Shown: positions 8,229-16,816, counted from the stretch's first letter. The stretch is DNA of 22,800 nucleotides from JBMDXB01 sp048594975 (GCA_048594975.1 JBMDXQ010000063.1:1-22800); one strand, 5' to 3'. A program made the numbers and translations. The notes: generated by a model from the letters alone, not told the origin.

Positions 8229-10802
8229 GTGAAGCTGCGCGTCTTCTTCCACGCCGCCCTGCTCACGGCCATCGCACCAGCGGTCGCGGGGCAGACCTTC
8301 AAGTCCGGCGTCGACCTGATTCGCTTCGACGTGCGCGTCGTCGACGAGGCCGGACGCCCCGTCACCGATCTCCGGCAGGACGAGATCGAGGTCTACGAGA
8401 ACGGGAAGCAGCTCCCGATCGTGCTCTTCCAGCGCGTCACCGAGCCGGCCGAGTCGTATGCGGACGCGGCCATCCGCGCGGTCACGGCGGAAGTCTCGTC
8501 CAACGAGGCATTCCCGCGCGGGCACTTGTACATCCTGATCTTCGACCAGGAGCACATCTCGCCGGGCAACGAGCAACGGGCGCGGCAGGCAGCCGAGGCG
8601 TTCGTCCGCAAGCGGGTACGGCCGTCCGACCGCGTGGCGCTCTTCGCGATTCCAGGCCCCGGTCCGCAGATCGGGTTCACCGCCGATCGATCGCGCGTGC
8701 TCAAGGAGCTCGAGGCGGTCCGCGGGTCGCAGGAGCGCATCGTGAAGAGCCCGGTCGGTGAAATGACCGCGTTCGAGGCGCACCGTGTGCTGCAGGGGGA
8801 CGAGAAGCTGATCAGCGATCTCACGATGCGGCTCGGCGAAGGACTCGGCTCGGACACCGCGCTTGGCGCAGGCGCGGCCGGCAGACGATCGGCGATGGCG
8901 GAAGACCCGGGCTCGATCCACCGCTTGCTGCTGGAGAACGCTCGGCTCGTCGTCAACCAGACCGATGCCCAGTCGCGGCAGTTCCTCCAGCGGCTCGCTG
9001 ACGTCGTTGCCGGCTTCCGCGACGTCGACGGGCGCAAGACGGTCGTGCTCTTCTCCGAGGGGTTCTTCCAGGACAACCTGTCACGCGAGCTCGAGGCGGT
9101 GGCGGCCGCCGCCGCGCAGAGCTACTGCGTCTTCTACTCCTTCGATCTCAACCAGCGCGCGCAGCCGCTGTCCCAGGGCGGCCTCTCCGAAACCGTGCAG
9201 GGCAGTGAAGTCCAGGCGCGCATCGCGCCATTGTCGACGCTGGCGGTCGAGACCGACGGCACGATGGTGCTCGACGCGGCCAACCGGGCGGGCGCCGCGC
9301 TCGACCTGATCGCGAAGCAGGCGCAGGACTATTACCTGATCGCCTTCCTTCCATCGGAGGACGCGCGCAGCCAGCGCGGCAAGTACCGTCGCGTCGAGGT
9401 CAAGGTGAAGCGCCGCGGCGCAACCGCCAGCGCGCGTACCGGCTATACCATCGCGCCGGAGCCCGCGACCGCCTCGCGGCGCCGCACCATCGATACGGTC
9501 CTCGGGGCGCCGTTCGTCCACCAGGGCCTGAAGGTCGACTACACGACCTACGTCATGAGAGCGCCGGAGCGGGGCATGAACCGCGTGGTGCTCAGCCTCG
9601 GCGCCGACCTGCCGGTGCGCTCGAAAGAGGGCGAGACCGCCGACGTGGTGTTCGTCGCCCGCGACGTGCGCGATGGGCGCGTGGTGGCCAGCGGCAGCGA
9701 CTCGATGCCACTTCCGGCACACGCGCGCGCCGGCGCCGCGCTCGGGAGGGGCAGCTGGCGCGTGCAGTTCAGCGTCCCGGCCGGCACCTACCTGATGCGC
9801 ACCGTGGTCCGCGAGCCGGGCGGACTGGTGGGCAGCGCCGATCGCCGGCTCGACGTGCGGCCGCTCGATGGCCCGGACGTCGGCGTGAGCGACCTGGTGG
9901 TCGGCTCGGGGGTCGGCGGCCTGCCGGTTCACCCGCGCGTCTACACCGCCGACGGCCTGTCCGGACTGATCGAGACGTACGGCCGGACGGACGTGCAGCT
10001 CAAGGACCTGTCGGTGCGCATCGAGCTGCGCAAGCAGGACAGCGACAGGGCGGTGACGACGTTCGCGGCAGACCTGCTGCCGCCCGAGCAGGACGAGGTG
10101 GGAATCAGCCGACGCGCCACGTTCGTGATGCCGCTCGTCGGCGTCGCGCCGGGCGAGTACATGGCGCACGCCATTGTCACCTCGCGCGGCGAGGTGCTGG
10201 CCGAGCGCACGCGGCAGGTGGAGATCCTCGAGGGCTCGTCGCCGCCGCCTGCGCCGGGGGATGCAGTCTCAGCGGCGGCGCCGGGCAGCGTCGCGCCGGT
10301 GCAGGTGATGCGCGGCGCGCTCGCGCAGCGATACATCGCCGAGCTGCGCACGGTGGTACAGGGCTCTCCGCTCGCGGAAACCGCACGCCGGGCTGCCGAG
10401 GGGCGATGGGAGGAGGTCGAGGCCGACCTCCGGCGGATGACCGATGACGGGGGGGAGGCGGTGGCGGCGCTGCGCGGCTTTGCGCTGTTCGCGCGCGAGG
10501 ATTACCAGGCGGCAGCCCAGTCGCTGGCGCGCGCGCACAAGGCGGCGCCGAAGAACGCCCTGACTGCGTTCTTCCTGGGCTGGGCGTACGAGGGAGCGGG
10601 CGAATCCACCGCAGCGATCAGTGCCTGGCGGACCGCGACGTTCCTCGACCCGACGCTCGTCTCGGCCCACCTGGCGCTGGCGGATGGCTATCTGCGCATC
10701 GCGCAGCCCGCGCTCGCCGTCCAGGCGCTGAAGGCCGGCCTCAAAGCGCTGCCCGATTCCGCGGAGCTGCAGATGCGGCTGCAGCAGCTCGAGCGGAAGT
10801 GA
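8229..10802 (+). CDS. Secreted VWA-domain protein (VWFA-related Acidobacterial type) with C-terminal TPRs, copy 1
   Basis: The product is 857 aa. It starts at a GTG, chosen because it gives a clean signal peptide (residues 1-21) and because GGGGGA lies 6 nt upstream; the open frame extends further back into the previous gene. Residues about 24-70 match the N-terminal strand region of the VWFA-related Acidobacterial family (TIGR03436 type: 'RFDVRVVDEAGRPV', 'EIEVYENGKQLPI'). The VWA domain follows from about 98 to 410, with D106-Q-E-H-I-S at the metal-site position and 'TVVLFSEGFFQ' as a later core strand. The usual DxSxS is not intact, so metal-dependent ligand binding is uncertain. A middle part of about 430-680 looks like beta-sandwich repeats, and about 720-857 looks like TPRs. 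It probably binds a protein partner in the periplasm. It lies 40 nt after copy 2 of the sulfatase-fold genes. Confidence 0.92.
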   Translation: MKLRVFFHAALLTAIAPAVAGQTFKSGVDLIRFDVRVVDEAGRPVTDLRQDEIEVYENGKQLPIVLFQRVTEPAESYADAAIRAVTAEVSSNEAFPRGHLYILIFDQEHISPGNEQRARQAAEAFVRKRVRPSDRVALFAIPGPGPQIGFTADRSRVLKELEAVRGSQERIVKSPVGEMTAFEAHRVLQGDEKLISDLTMRLGEGLGSDTALGAGAAGRRSAMAEDPGSIHRLLLENARLVVNQTDAQSRQFLQRLADVVAGFRDVDGRKTVVLFSEGFFQDNLSRELEAVAAAAAQSYCVFYSFDLNQRAQPLSQGGLSETVQGSEVQARIAPLSTLAVETDGTMVLDAANRAGAALDLIAKQAQDYYLIAFLPSEDARSQRGKYRRVEVKVKRRGATASARTGYTIAPEPATASRRRTIDTVLGAPFVHQGLKVDYTTYVMRAPERGMNRVVLSLGADLPVRSKEGETADVVFVARDVRDGRVVASGSDSMPLPAHARAGAALGRGSWRVQFSVPAGTYLMRTVVREPGGLVGSADRRLDVRPLDGPDVGVSDLVVGSGVGGLPVHPRVYTADGLSGLIETYGRTDVQLKDLSVRIELRKQDSDRAVTTFAADLLPPEQDEVGISRRATFVMPLVGVAPGEYMAHAIVTSRGEVLAERTRQVEILEGSSPPPAPGDAVSAAAPGSVAPVQVMRGALAQRYIAELRTVVQGSPLAETARRAAEGRWEEVEADLRRMTDDGGEAVAALRGFALFAREDYQAAAQSLARAHKAAPKNALTAFFLGWAYEGAGESTAAISAWRTATFLDPTLVSAHLALADGYLRIAQPALAVQALKAGLKALPDSAELQMRLQQLERK

Positions 10803-10941
10803 GTGTTGGGAGGCCCTCAGGGCCTGTCTTTCTGTTCGGCAGGCCTTCCGGGTCTGCCTTCAGCACTGCGGCGTAGCGCAGGCCTTCGGGCCTGCCCCGC
10901 TGCGGCAGCCCTGAAAGGGCTGCCTACACGTGGAGGTCCCG
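10803..10941. repeat. Array of four stem-loops between VWA and propeller-like genes
   Basis: Four GC-rich inverted repeats lie in 139 bp: 10811-10825 (AGGCCCT/AGGGCCT), 10838-10858 (8-bp stem with one G-T pair), 10878-10895 (GCAGGCC-TTCG-GGCCTGC, 7-bp stem with TTCG loop), and 10904-10924 (9-bp perfect stem, GAA loop). They share AGGCC and GGCAG words, as in REP-type intergenic repeats. No U-run follows any of them, so they are not typical intrinsic terminators; they could stabilise or attenuate the operon mRNA. Confidence 0.8.
10932..10936 (+). promoter_or_regulatory. Ribosome-binding site GGAGG that fixes the start of propeller-like gene 1
   Basis: GGAGG lies 5 nt before ATG 10942. An in-frame GTG at 10930 would put the Shine-Dalgarno inside the coding region, so ATG 10942 is preferred. 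Confidence 0.75.
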
Positions 10942-11760
10942 ATGACACGAACTCGCATCGCCGCGGCCGTATTCGCCTCCGCCCCGGTCGTCCTCGCCGC
11001 GCAGGGCGCGATGCGCGTGGCCGATCTCCAGATCTCCGAGCCGGCGCGGATCGTCGAGCTCGACATGGGCAAGCTCAAGGGGGAGCCCTTCCGCCTCGCC
11101 TGGTCACCGGACGCATCGCAGTTCTACGTGCAGACGCTCGAGGGATCGTTCCTGGACGCCAACACCGGCCGCGGGAACGCGAAGCTGCGGCACTACCTGT
11201 TCGACTCCGCGCCGGGCGGTTCGAAGAAGGACCTGCAAGGACCGCCCGACTGGTTCGCGGAATACTGGAACAACAAGAACGCGCAGTACCCGCAGGGCGC
11301 ACCCTCGCTGCGGATCGAGGCGACCAAGGAGCAGCGCCGGCAGTCGTCGGTTTCCATTCCTACCGGCGGCGACCTCGCGAAAGGCGGCGCCGTCCCGGGC
11401 GAGGCCGGAACGTCGGCGGGGGACGTCAGCGCCGCCGCCGCCGCGACCCAGACCGTTTCGGTCACGACCATGACCTACAAGGGAGAGAAGATCGGGGAGT
11501 TCGTCAACACCGTCATCGTGCCCGGCCTGACCTACGGATGGGGGCCGAAAGGCTCGAACATCCTGGCTTTTGCCGCGGTCGGCGCGGGGCGCATCACGAT
11601 TGTCGACGAGCAAGGAGGTCAGCTGGCGATCGACTCGACGAAGGACGGCCTGCTCCCGGCGTGGTCTCATGACGGAACGAAGCTGGCCTGGCTGCAGAAG
11701 GACGGCCGGAAGAAGTACCAGCTGTATGTGGTTGCGGTCAGCCGCAAGGCCGGATCGTAG
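10942..11760 (+). CDS. Secreted protein with TolB/PD40-like propeller motifs, unknown function, copy 1
   Basis: The product is 272 aa with a signal peptide at residues 1-20. I do not recognise the family by name. Two segments resemble PD40/TolB-type beta-propeller blades: 'FRLAWSPDASQFYVQT' near residues 50-65 and 'LLPAWSHDGTKLAWLQKDG' near 236-254. At this length the protein would hold only part of a propeller, so it may oligomerise or form a smaller sandwich. A middle stretch rich in Ala, Gly and Ser (about 150-168) looks flexible, and 'EFVNTVIVPGLTYGWGPKG' follows. The next gene is a tandem paralogue that aligns without gaps over residues 21-60 and at the C-terminus. Position between two VWA genes suggests the propeller-like pair works with them in the periplasm. 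Confidence 0.87.
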   Translation: MTRTRIAAAVFASAPVVLAAQGAMRVADLQISEPARIVELDMGKLKGEPFRLAWSPDASQFYVQTLEGSFLDANTGRGNAKLRHYLFDSAPGGSKKDLQGPPDWFAEYWNNKNAQYPQGAPSLRIEATKEQRRQSSVSIPTGGDLAKGGAVPGEAGTSAGDVSAAAAATQTVSVTTMTYKGEKIGEFVNTVIVPGLTYGWGPKGSNILAFAAVGAGRITIVDEQGGQLAIDSTKDGLLPAWSHDGTKLAWLQKDGRKKYQLYVVAVSRKAGS

Positions 11761-11812
11761 TCAGACCGGCGTAACACCGCGGGGACTGCAGTCCAGGAAG
11801 TCACAGCTCACC

Positions 11813-12613
11813 ATGAAACCGCTGCCCTTGGCGCTCGCGATATCCCTCTGTGCGCCGGCGATTCGCACCGGCCAGGAACCCTTGTTCGTTGCGGACCTGA
11901 CGGTTTCCCGCCCGGAGCGGGTCGCCGAGCTCGACATGGCCGTGCTGCAGGGCGAGCCGTTCCGCCTTGCCTGGTCGCCCGACGCCGCGCAGCTCTACGT
12001 CCAGACGCTCGAGGGCACCTGGGCCGACGCGAATACGGGCCGCTCCAACGTCAGGCTGCGCCACTATCAGTTCGCAGCGAGCGACGGATCACGAACCGAC
12101 CTGGGCGAGCCACCCGGCTGGTTCCTCGAGTACTGGACCTCGAAGGCCGGCCGTCACGCTCCGGGAGTCCAGGCGCTGGCAATCCGGCTGGACGAAGACA
12201 GGCAGAAGAAGACGACGACCGCAGTGCCGATGGGAGGCGAACTGGCGAAGGGCGGGACCAGCGGCCTCAGCAATCCCGTCGGCGACGCCGGCACGGCCGC
12301 CTACAACACGCAGTGGGTGCCCGTGAACACGATGGTCTACAAGGGCGAGAAGATCGGCCAGTTCGTCAACTCGGTGATCGTGCCCGGGCTGACGTACGGA
12401 TGGGGCCCGACGGGCACCAACATCCTCGCGTTTGCCGCGGTAGAATCGGGCCGCGTGACGATCGTCGACGCCAACGGGAAGAAGCGTACCGTGCAAGGGT
12501 CGAAGGACGCGCTCCTCCCGGCCTGGTCTCCCGACGCGACTCGCCTGGCGTGGCTGCAGAAAGAAGGGCGGCGAACCTATCACCTGTACATCGCCGCCGT
12601 TTCACGCCGATGA
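11813..12613 (+). CDS. Secreted protein with TolB/PD40-like propeller motifs, unknown function, copy 2
   Basis: The product is 266 aa and a tandem paralogue of the preceding gene. Both have 'GEPFRLAWSPDA' at residue 48, 'VQTLEG', 'DANTGR', 'LAKGG', 'YKGEKIG', 'VIVPGLTYGWGP', 'NILAFAAV' and 'LAWLQK' in the same order. The signal peptide (residues 1-20) is less regular because of two prolines and a late Arg, but it still has a hydrophobic core. The start is the first ATG that gives this N-terminus; its Shine-Dalgarno (AGGAAG) is rather far upstream. The frame is open upstream to 11570, but that part is the previous gene out of frame. Its TGA overlaps the ATG of the next gene (ATGA), so the propeller-like protein and the second VWA protein are probably translationally coupled and made in similar amounts. 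Confidence 0.87.
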   Translation: MKPLPLALAISLCAPAIRTGQEPLFVADLTVSRPERVAELDMAVLQGEPFRLAWSPDAAQLYVQTLEGTWADANTGRSNVRLRHYQFAASDGSRTDLGEPPGWFLEYWTSKAGRHAPGVQALAIRLDEDRQKKTTTAVPMGGELAKGGTSGLSNPVGDAGTAAYNTQWVPVNTMVYKGEKIGQFVNSVIVPGLTYGWGPTGTNILAFAAVESGRVTIVDANGKKRTVQGSKDALLPAWSPDATRLAWLQKEGRRTYHLYIAAVSRR

Positions 12614-14751
12614 CTCGACATCGCCGCCGGTGGCGCCCGGGCATTCTCGCGCTCTCCGCGTTCCTGCTGGCCGCCGGCGCTGCGGCGGCCGCGCGGAACG
12701 GCGGCCAGCAGACGCAGCAACCGACGTTCAGGTCCGGCGTGCAGGTGGTGGAAGTGGACGTCCGGGTGTTCGATCGCGACGGCCGTTTCGTGGACGACCT
12801 CGGACGGGACGATTTCGAGGTTCTGGAGAACGGCGCAGCGCAGCCACTGCAGACGCTGTATCTCGTTGGCGCCGCCGGCGTGTCGGCTGTGGACCGGGCG
12901 TCGAGCACCACCCTGGAGGCGGGAGAGACGTCCCGGACTGCCGCCGAGAGCGCCCGCCAGACGTGGATCTTCTTTTTCGATCTCAATCACCTGACGCCGG
13001 GTGGCGGGTTCGATCGCGCGCGCGTGGCGGTCGAGGAGTTCATCGCGAGCCGCCTGAAGGACGGCGACCTCGCCGGCGTCGTTGCCGGTTCGAAGATGCT
13101 GAACAACCGCCTGACGAGCGTTCGCGAAGAACTGGTCCAGGCGGTCAAGACGGTGAAACCGCTCGCCGAGCACCGCAGCCGGCTGGCCGAGCTGACGCGC
13201 GAGTGGCCGAAGATTCTCAACGAGGACGAGGCGATCAGGATCGCGAGGGAGGATCGCGACGCGATCGGCCGCGCCGTGACGCGGGCGTGCAGCGAGGATC
13301 CCGACGCCTGCAGGGCTGCGCCGCCAGACGTGCAGGTCAGGCAGAAGGCGCGGCGCTTCGTCAGCGACAACGAGCGCTCGGCGATGTCCACGCTCGCCGC
13401 GCTGAACGCGCTCGCGTCGGGTCTCGGCCGGATCCCCGGCCCGAAGACGATCGTCTTGCTCAGCGACGGCTTCGTGACCGAACAGGTCGAGACTACGCTG
13501 CGCAACGTCGTCGGGCAGACATCCCGGGCGGGAGGCCGGGTGTACGCCATTGACGCGCGCGGACTGAATCGCGGCCGTTCCGCCGCGAACGTGGATCAGG
13601 TCTCGGCGACCGACGAGGCGGGGCCGGTCAACAGCTTCGACATCGGCGAGGATGCGCCCAACAGCCTGGCAGTGGACACCGGCGGGCTGATGATCCGCAA
13701 CGAGAACAACATCAGCCGCGCGCTCGACACGATCGCGCGCGACTCCGGGCGCTATTACGTGCTCGGGTACGTGCCCGCCGATGCGAACTTCGACGGCAGG
13801 TACCGGCCGATCGAGGTGCGCGTCAAGCGTGAAGGCGTCCGCGTCCGAGCGCGCCGGGGCTACCTCGCCATCGAGCCGGCGAAGATGCTGGTGCCGAGGC
13901 CGCTCGACCCGAAGAGCGGCGGACCCGCGCAGGGGGCAGACGCCCCTGGTGAGGCGGCGCGCCCCGGCGACACGAGCCCGACTTCGGCGGAGACCAAAAG
14001 AGACGAACCCGCCGCGGTGACGGCGACCGGCACCGTGGTCGCGCCGCCGGCGCCCGCCGAGACGGTCGGCGTGCTGCGCATGCGGCCAGGGTCGCGGGAG
14101 TCGATCGAGGCGCTCGCCGGCGGCGACCCGGCCGCAGCTGGCGACCACGCGAAACGCGGCTGGGAGGCGTACCAGCGTGGCGACGTGGAGACGGCATCCG
14201 CGGCCTTCACCGAGGCGGCAAAGCAGCCCGGCGTTCAGCCGTGGGTGCTGTATGCGCTCGGCCTGTCGCAGCTGGCGCTGGCGCGGCCGGCGGAGGCCGT
14301 CGCCTCGTGGGAGCGCGTACGCGCGGCGGCGCCGGCGTTCGAGAACGTCTACCTCGATCTCGCCGACGCCTACCTGCAGCAGGCCGATCTCACCAGGGCG
14401 CTCGCCGTGCTGCGCGAGGCCGAGAAGCGCTGGCCGAAGGACGAGGAGATCCACAACGCGACCGGCGTCATCCACTACCGCCGCGGCGCGCTGGACGAGG
14501 CGATCGCGGCGTTCACCCGGGCCACCGAGGCAGCGCCGAACGACGGGCTGGCGTACTACAACCTGGGGCGCGCCTACGAGATGCGCTTCGCGCGCGGCCG
14601 CCGCTACGTCAGCAGCCAGAAGCAGTGGGTCTCGCCGCAAGGCGACCTGAGGAAGGCGGAGGAGTACTACGAGCGCAGCGTGAAGTTGGGAGGCCCCTAC
14701 GCCGAACAGGCGCGCGAGGGCATCAACCGCCTGCAGTGGTCGAAGAAGTGA
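12610..14751 (+). CDS. Secreted VWA-domain protein (VWFA-related Acidobacterial type) with C-terminal TPRs, copy 2
   Basis: The product is 713 aa. It begins with an Arg-rich n-region and a hydrophobic Ala/Leu stretch (about 11-28), a signal peptide or anchor. The start overlaps the preceding stop (ATGA). Residues 42-85 carry the VWFA-related Acidobacterial N-terminal pattern ('VEVDVRVFDRDGRFVDDL', 'DDFEVLENG'). The VWA domain spans about 117-415: D124-L-N-H-L-T at the metal-site position, 'GPKTIVLLSDGFV' and 'VDTGGLMIRNENNI' as later strands. As in copy 1, the classical DxSxS is incomplete. An inserted segment around residues 200-260 has two Cys residues in 'RACSEDPDACRAA' that could form a disulfide in the periplasm. 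A Pro/Ala-rich linker (about 430-490) precedes TPRs at about 510-713. It is paralogous to copy 1 but lacks its long middle part. Confidence 0.92.
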   Translation: MTRHRRRWRPGILALSAFLLAAGAAAAARNGGQQTQQPTFRSGVQVVEVDVRVFDRDGRFVDDLGRDDFEVLENGAAQPLQTLYLVGAAGVSAVDRASSTTLEAGETSRTAAESARQTWIFFFDLNHLTPGGGFDRARVAVEEFIASRLKDGDLAGVVAGSKMLNNRLTSVREELVQAVKTVKPLAEHRSRLAELTREWPKILNEDEAIRIAREDRDAIGRAVTRACSEDPDACRAAPPDVQVRQKARRFVSDNERSAMSTLAALNALASGLGRIPGPKTIVLLSDGFVTEQVETTLRNVVGQTSRAGGRVYAIDARGLNRGRSAANVDQVSATDEAGPVNSFDIGEDAPNSLAVDTGGLMIRNENNISRALDTIARDSGRYYVLGYVPADANFDGRYRPIEVRVKREGVRVRARRGYLAIEPAKMLVPRPLDPKSGGPAQGADAPGEAARPGDTSPTSAETKRDEPAAVTATGTVVAPPAPAETVGVLRMRPGSRESIEALAGGDPAAAGDHAKRGWEAYQRGDVETASAAFTEAAKQPGVQPWVLYALGLSQLALARPAEAVASWERVRAAAPAFENVYLDLADAYLQQADLTRALAVLREAEKRWPKDEEIHNATGVIHYRRGALDEAIAAFTRATEAAPNDGLAYYNLGRAYEMRFARGRRYVSSQKQWVSPQGDLRKAEEYYERSVKLGGPYAEQAREGINRLQWSKK

Positions 14752-14812
14752 TGCTTGCCGGCGCTCGCCCCGCGCGCATTGAGAAGAGCCCACTGAAGGC
14801 GCGGATAACAGG

Positions 14813-16816
14813 ATGATCAGGCTCGCATTGCTTCTCGCTCTCCTCCCTGCGCTCGTGGTCACGTTCCCGCGCGCGCAGCAGCCGCAGCGGCCGAACGTGC
14901 TGCTGATCACGCTCGACACCTTCCGCGCCGACCGGATCGGCGCGTATGGGTACAAGCCGGCGGCCACGCCGCACCTCGACCGGCTGGTGCGCGAGGGCGT
15001 GCGCTTCGCCGACGCCACGACCCAGGCGCCGCTCACCGCCCCGGCGCACGCGGCGCTGCTGACCGGGGTCTACCCGACGCGACTCGGCGTGAAGGACAAC
15101 GCGAGCACGCCGCTGCCGGACTCGGCGCAGACGCTGGCCGAGACGCTGCGGGAGGCCGGCTACCGTACCGGCGCGTTCATCGGCGCTTTCGTCCTCGACC
15201 GCCCCTACGGATTCGCACAGGGATTCGACCACTTCGATGCCGAGTTCAAGGGGTTTCGGCCGGAGCTGAAGCAGCAGGCGCAGCGCCTCGCCGGCGACGT
15301 GGCATCCTCCGCGATCGCGTGGCTCAGGGGCGTTCCGCCGGGCACGGCGTGGTTCGCGTGGGTGCACTTCTACGACGCGCACCTGCCCTACGCCGCACCG
15401 GCGCCGTTCGGCGCGAAATTCGCGACGCGTCCGTACGACGGCGAGGTCGCCTACGTCGACGCGCAGGTCGGGCAGCTGCTCGCCGCGCTGTCGCAGGCGG
15501 GCGCGCTTGAGCGCACCATCGTCACCGCCGTCGGCGACCACGGCGAGGCGCTCGGCGAGCACGGCGAGGAGGACCACGGCATGTTCCTCTACGAGGGCGT
15601 GCTGCGCATCCCGTGGATCGTGCGGCTGCCCGACGCGGAGCGCGCCGGAACGGCGGTCGGCGAGCAGGTCCGCGCCATCGACGTCGCCCCGACAATGCTC
15701 GATCTCGCGGGAGTGCAGGCGAAGCGACAGGTCGATGGCGAGAGCGTGACCGCGGTGATGCGCGGGCGGCCGCGGCGCGACCCGCCGCCGTCCTACGCCG
15801 ACGCGCACTTCCCGCAGCTGCACTTCGGGTGGAGCCCGCTGCGCTCCTGGCGCGTCGGCGAGTGGAAGTACATCGACGCGCCCCGGCCCGAGCTCTACGA
15901 CCTGCGCGCCGACCGGGCGGAAACGCACAACGTGCTCGCCCAGCGATCGACCGTCGCCGCACGGATGGGGGGCGAGCTGCAGGCGCTGTGGCGCGCCTTC
16001 GGCGATGCCGCCGAGGCCGCCCCGCCGCAGCCGGATCCCGAGACGCTCGCACGGCTGCGCAGCCTCGGATACGTGGGCATCGCCGCGCCGTCCGGGACGA
16101 AGGGACGGGGGGCGGATCCGAAGGACAAGATCGTCGAGGTAAAGCTGTTCCGCGGCCTCATCAGCCGCGCGATCGACGACCTCGCCGACGGCCGCAACGA
16201 CGCCGCCATCGAGAAGCTGAAGAAGGCGGCGGCCATCAACGATCGCGCCTACGACGTCCACCTGCTGCTCGGCGACGCCTGGCGGCAGAAGCGCTCGTAC
16301 GAGCAGGCGCTCGGGGAATACGACGCGGCGGCGCTCCTCAATCCCACGATCGCGGCGCCGCACGTGCTCGCGGCCGAAGTGCTCCTCGCCCGCGATTCGT
16401 TCGACACGGCGCTGGCCCGTCTGAAGACGGCCGCGACGCTCGAGCCCGGATCGGCGGAGGTCGCCTCCGTCCGCGGCCGGGTGTACGAGCGCACCGGCCG
16501 CCGCGACGAGGCGCTCGGGGAGTACCAGCGTGCCGTCGCGCTCAACCCGTCGGACATGGCCGCGCGCGCCCGTCTCGTCAACGTCGCGATGAACCTGCGC
16601 CGCCTCGACGTCGCAGAGCCGCAGCTCCGCATCCTGCTCGAGAACAAGCACCAGCCCGCCCGCACGCACTACGCGCTGGGGGCCGTCGCCGAGGCGAAGG
16701 GCGACCTCGCCACGGCCGCCGCCGAGTACAGGCGCGCCCTCGCGCTCGATCCCGCGCTCGAGCAAGCCGCTGACGCGCTCGCCAGGATCAAGAAATCCCT
16801 GATCCCTGATCGCTGA
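14813..16816 (+). CDS. Secreted sulfatase-fold hydrolase with C-terminal TPRs (Thr-type), copy 3
   Basis: The product is 667 aa. A signal peptide covers residues 1-21, so unlike copies 1 and 2 it may be released into the periplasm. The sulfatase-fold domain covers about 27-400: D35 and D40 in 'ITLDTFRAD', T75-A-P-A-H79-A-A-L-L-T-G at the nucleophile signature, and D242-H243-GEALGEHGEEDHG as the second metal cluster. T75 stands where Cys/Ser would be. TPRs fill about 440-667. The last residues (KSLIPDR) and the stop are encoded by the word-repeat tract that starts at about 16796, so the repeat forms the C-terminus. The ribosome site is weak (AAGG 13 nt upstream; AGG touching the ATG). It lies 61 nt after the second VWA gene and ends the cluster. 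Confidence 0.92.
   Translation: MIRLALLLALLPALVVTFPRAQQPQRPNVLLITLDTFRADRIGAYGYKPAATPHLDRLVREGVRFADATTQAPLTAPAHAALLTGVYPTRLGVKDNASTPLPDSAQTLAETLREAGYRTGAFIGAFVLDRPYGFAQGFDHFDAEFKGFRPELKQQAQRLAGDVASSAIAWLRGVPPGTAWFAWVHFYDAHLPYAAPAPFGAKFATRPYDGEVAYVDAQVGQLLAALSQAGALERTIVTAVGDHGEALGEHGEEDHGMFLYEGVLRIPWIVRLPDAERAGTAVGEQVRAIDVAPTMLDLAGVQAKRQVDGESVTAVMRGRPRRDPPPSYADAHFPQLHFGWSPLRSWRVGEWKYIDAPRPELYDLRADRAETHNVLAQRSTVAARMGGELQALWRAFGDAAEAAPPQPDPETLARLRSLGYVGIAAPSGTKGRGADPKDKIVEVKLFRGLISRAIDDLADGRNDAAIEKLKKAAAINDRAYDVHLLLGDAWRQKRSYEQALGEYDAAALLNPTIAAPHVLAAEVLLARDSFDTALARLKTAATLEPGSAEVASVRGRVYERTGRRDEALGEYQRAVALNPSDMAARARLVNVAMNLRRLDVAEPQLRILLENKHQPARTHYALGAVAEAKGDLATAAAEYRRALALDPALEQAADALARIKKSLIPDR

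Noticed and set aside
10811..10924. Intrinsic terminators after the first VWA gene
   Set aside because: The stems are strong but none is followed by a T-run, so they are listed as a hairpin array and not as terminators.
12580..15036. A minus-strand open frame of about 818 codons opposite the second VWA gene
   Set aside because: The composition is Arg/Val/Asp-rich and without motifs; the plus strand carries a clear VWA/TPR protein. It also crosses a gene boundary.
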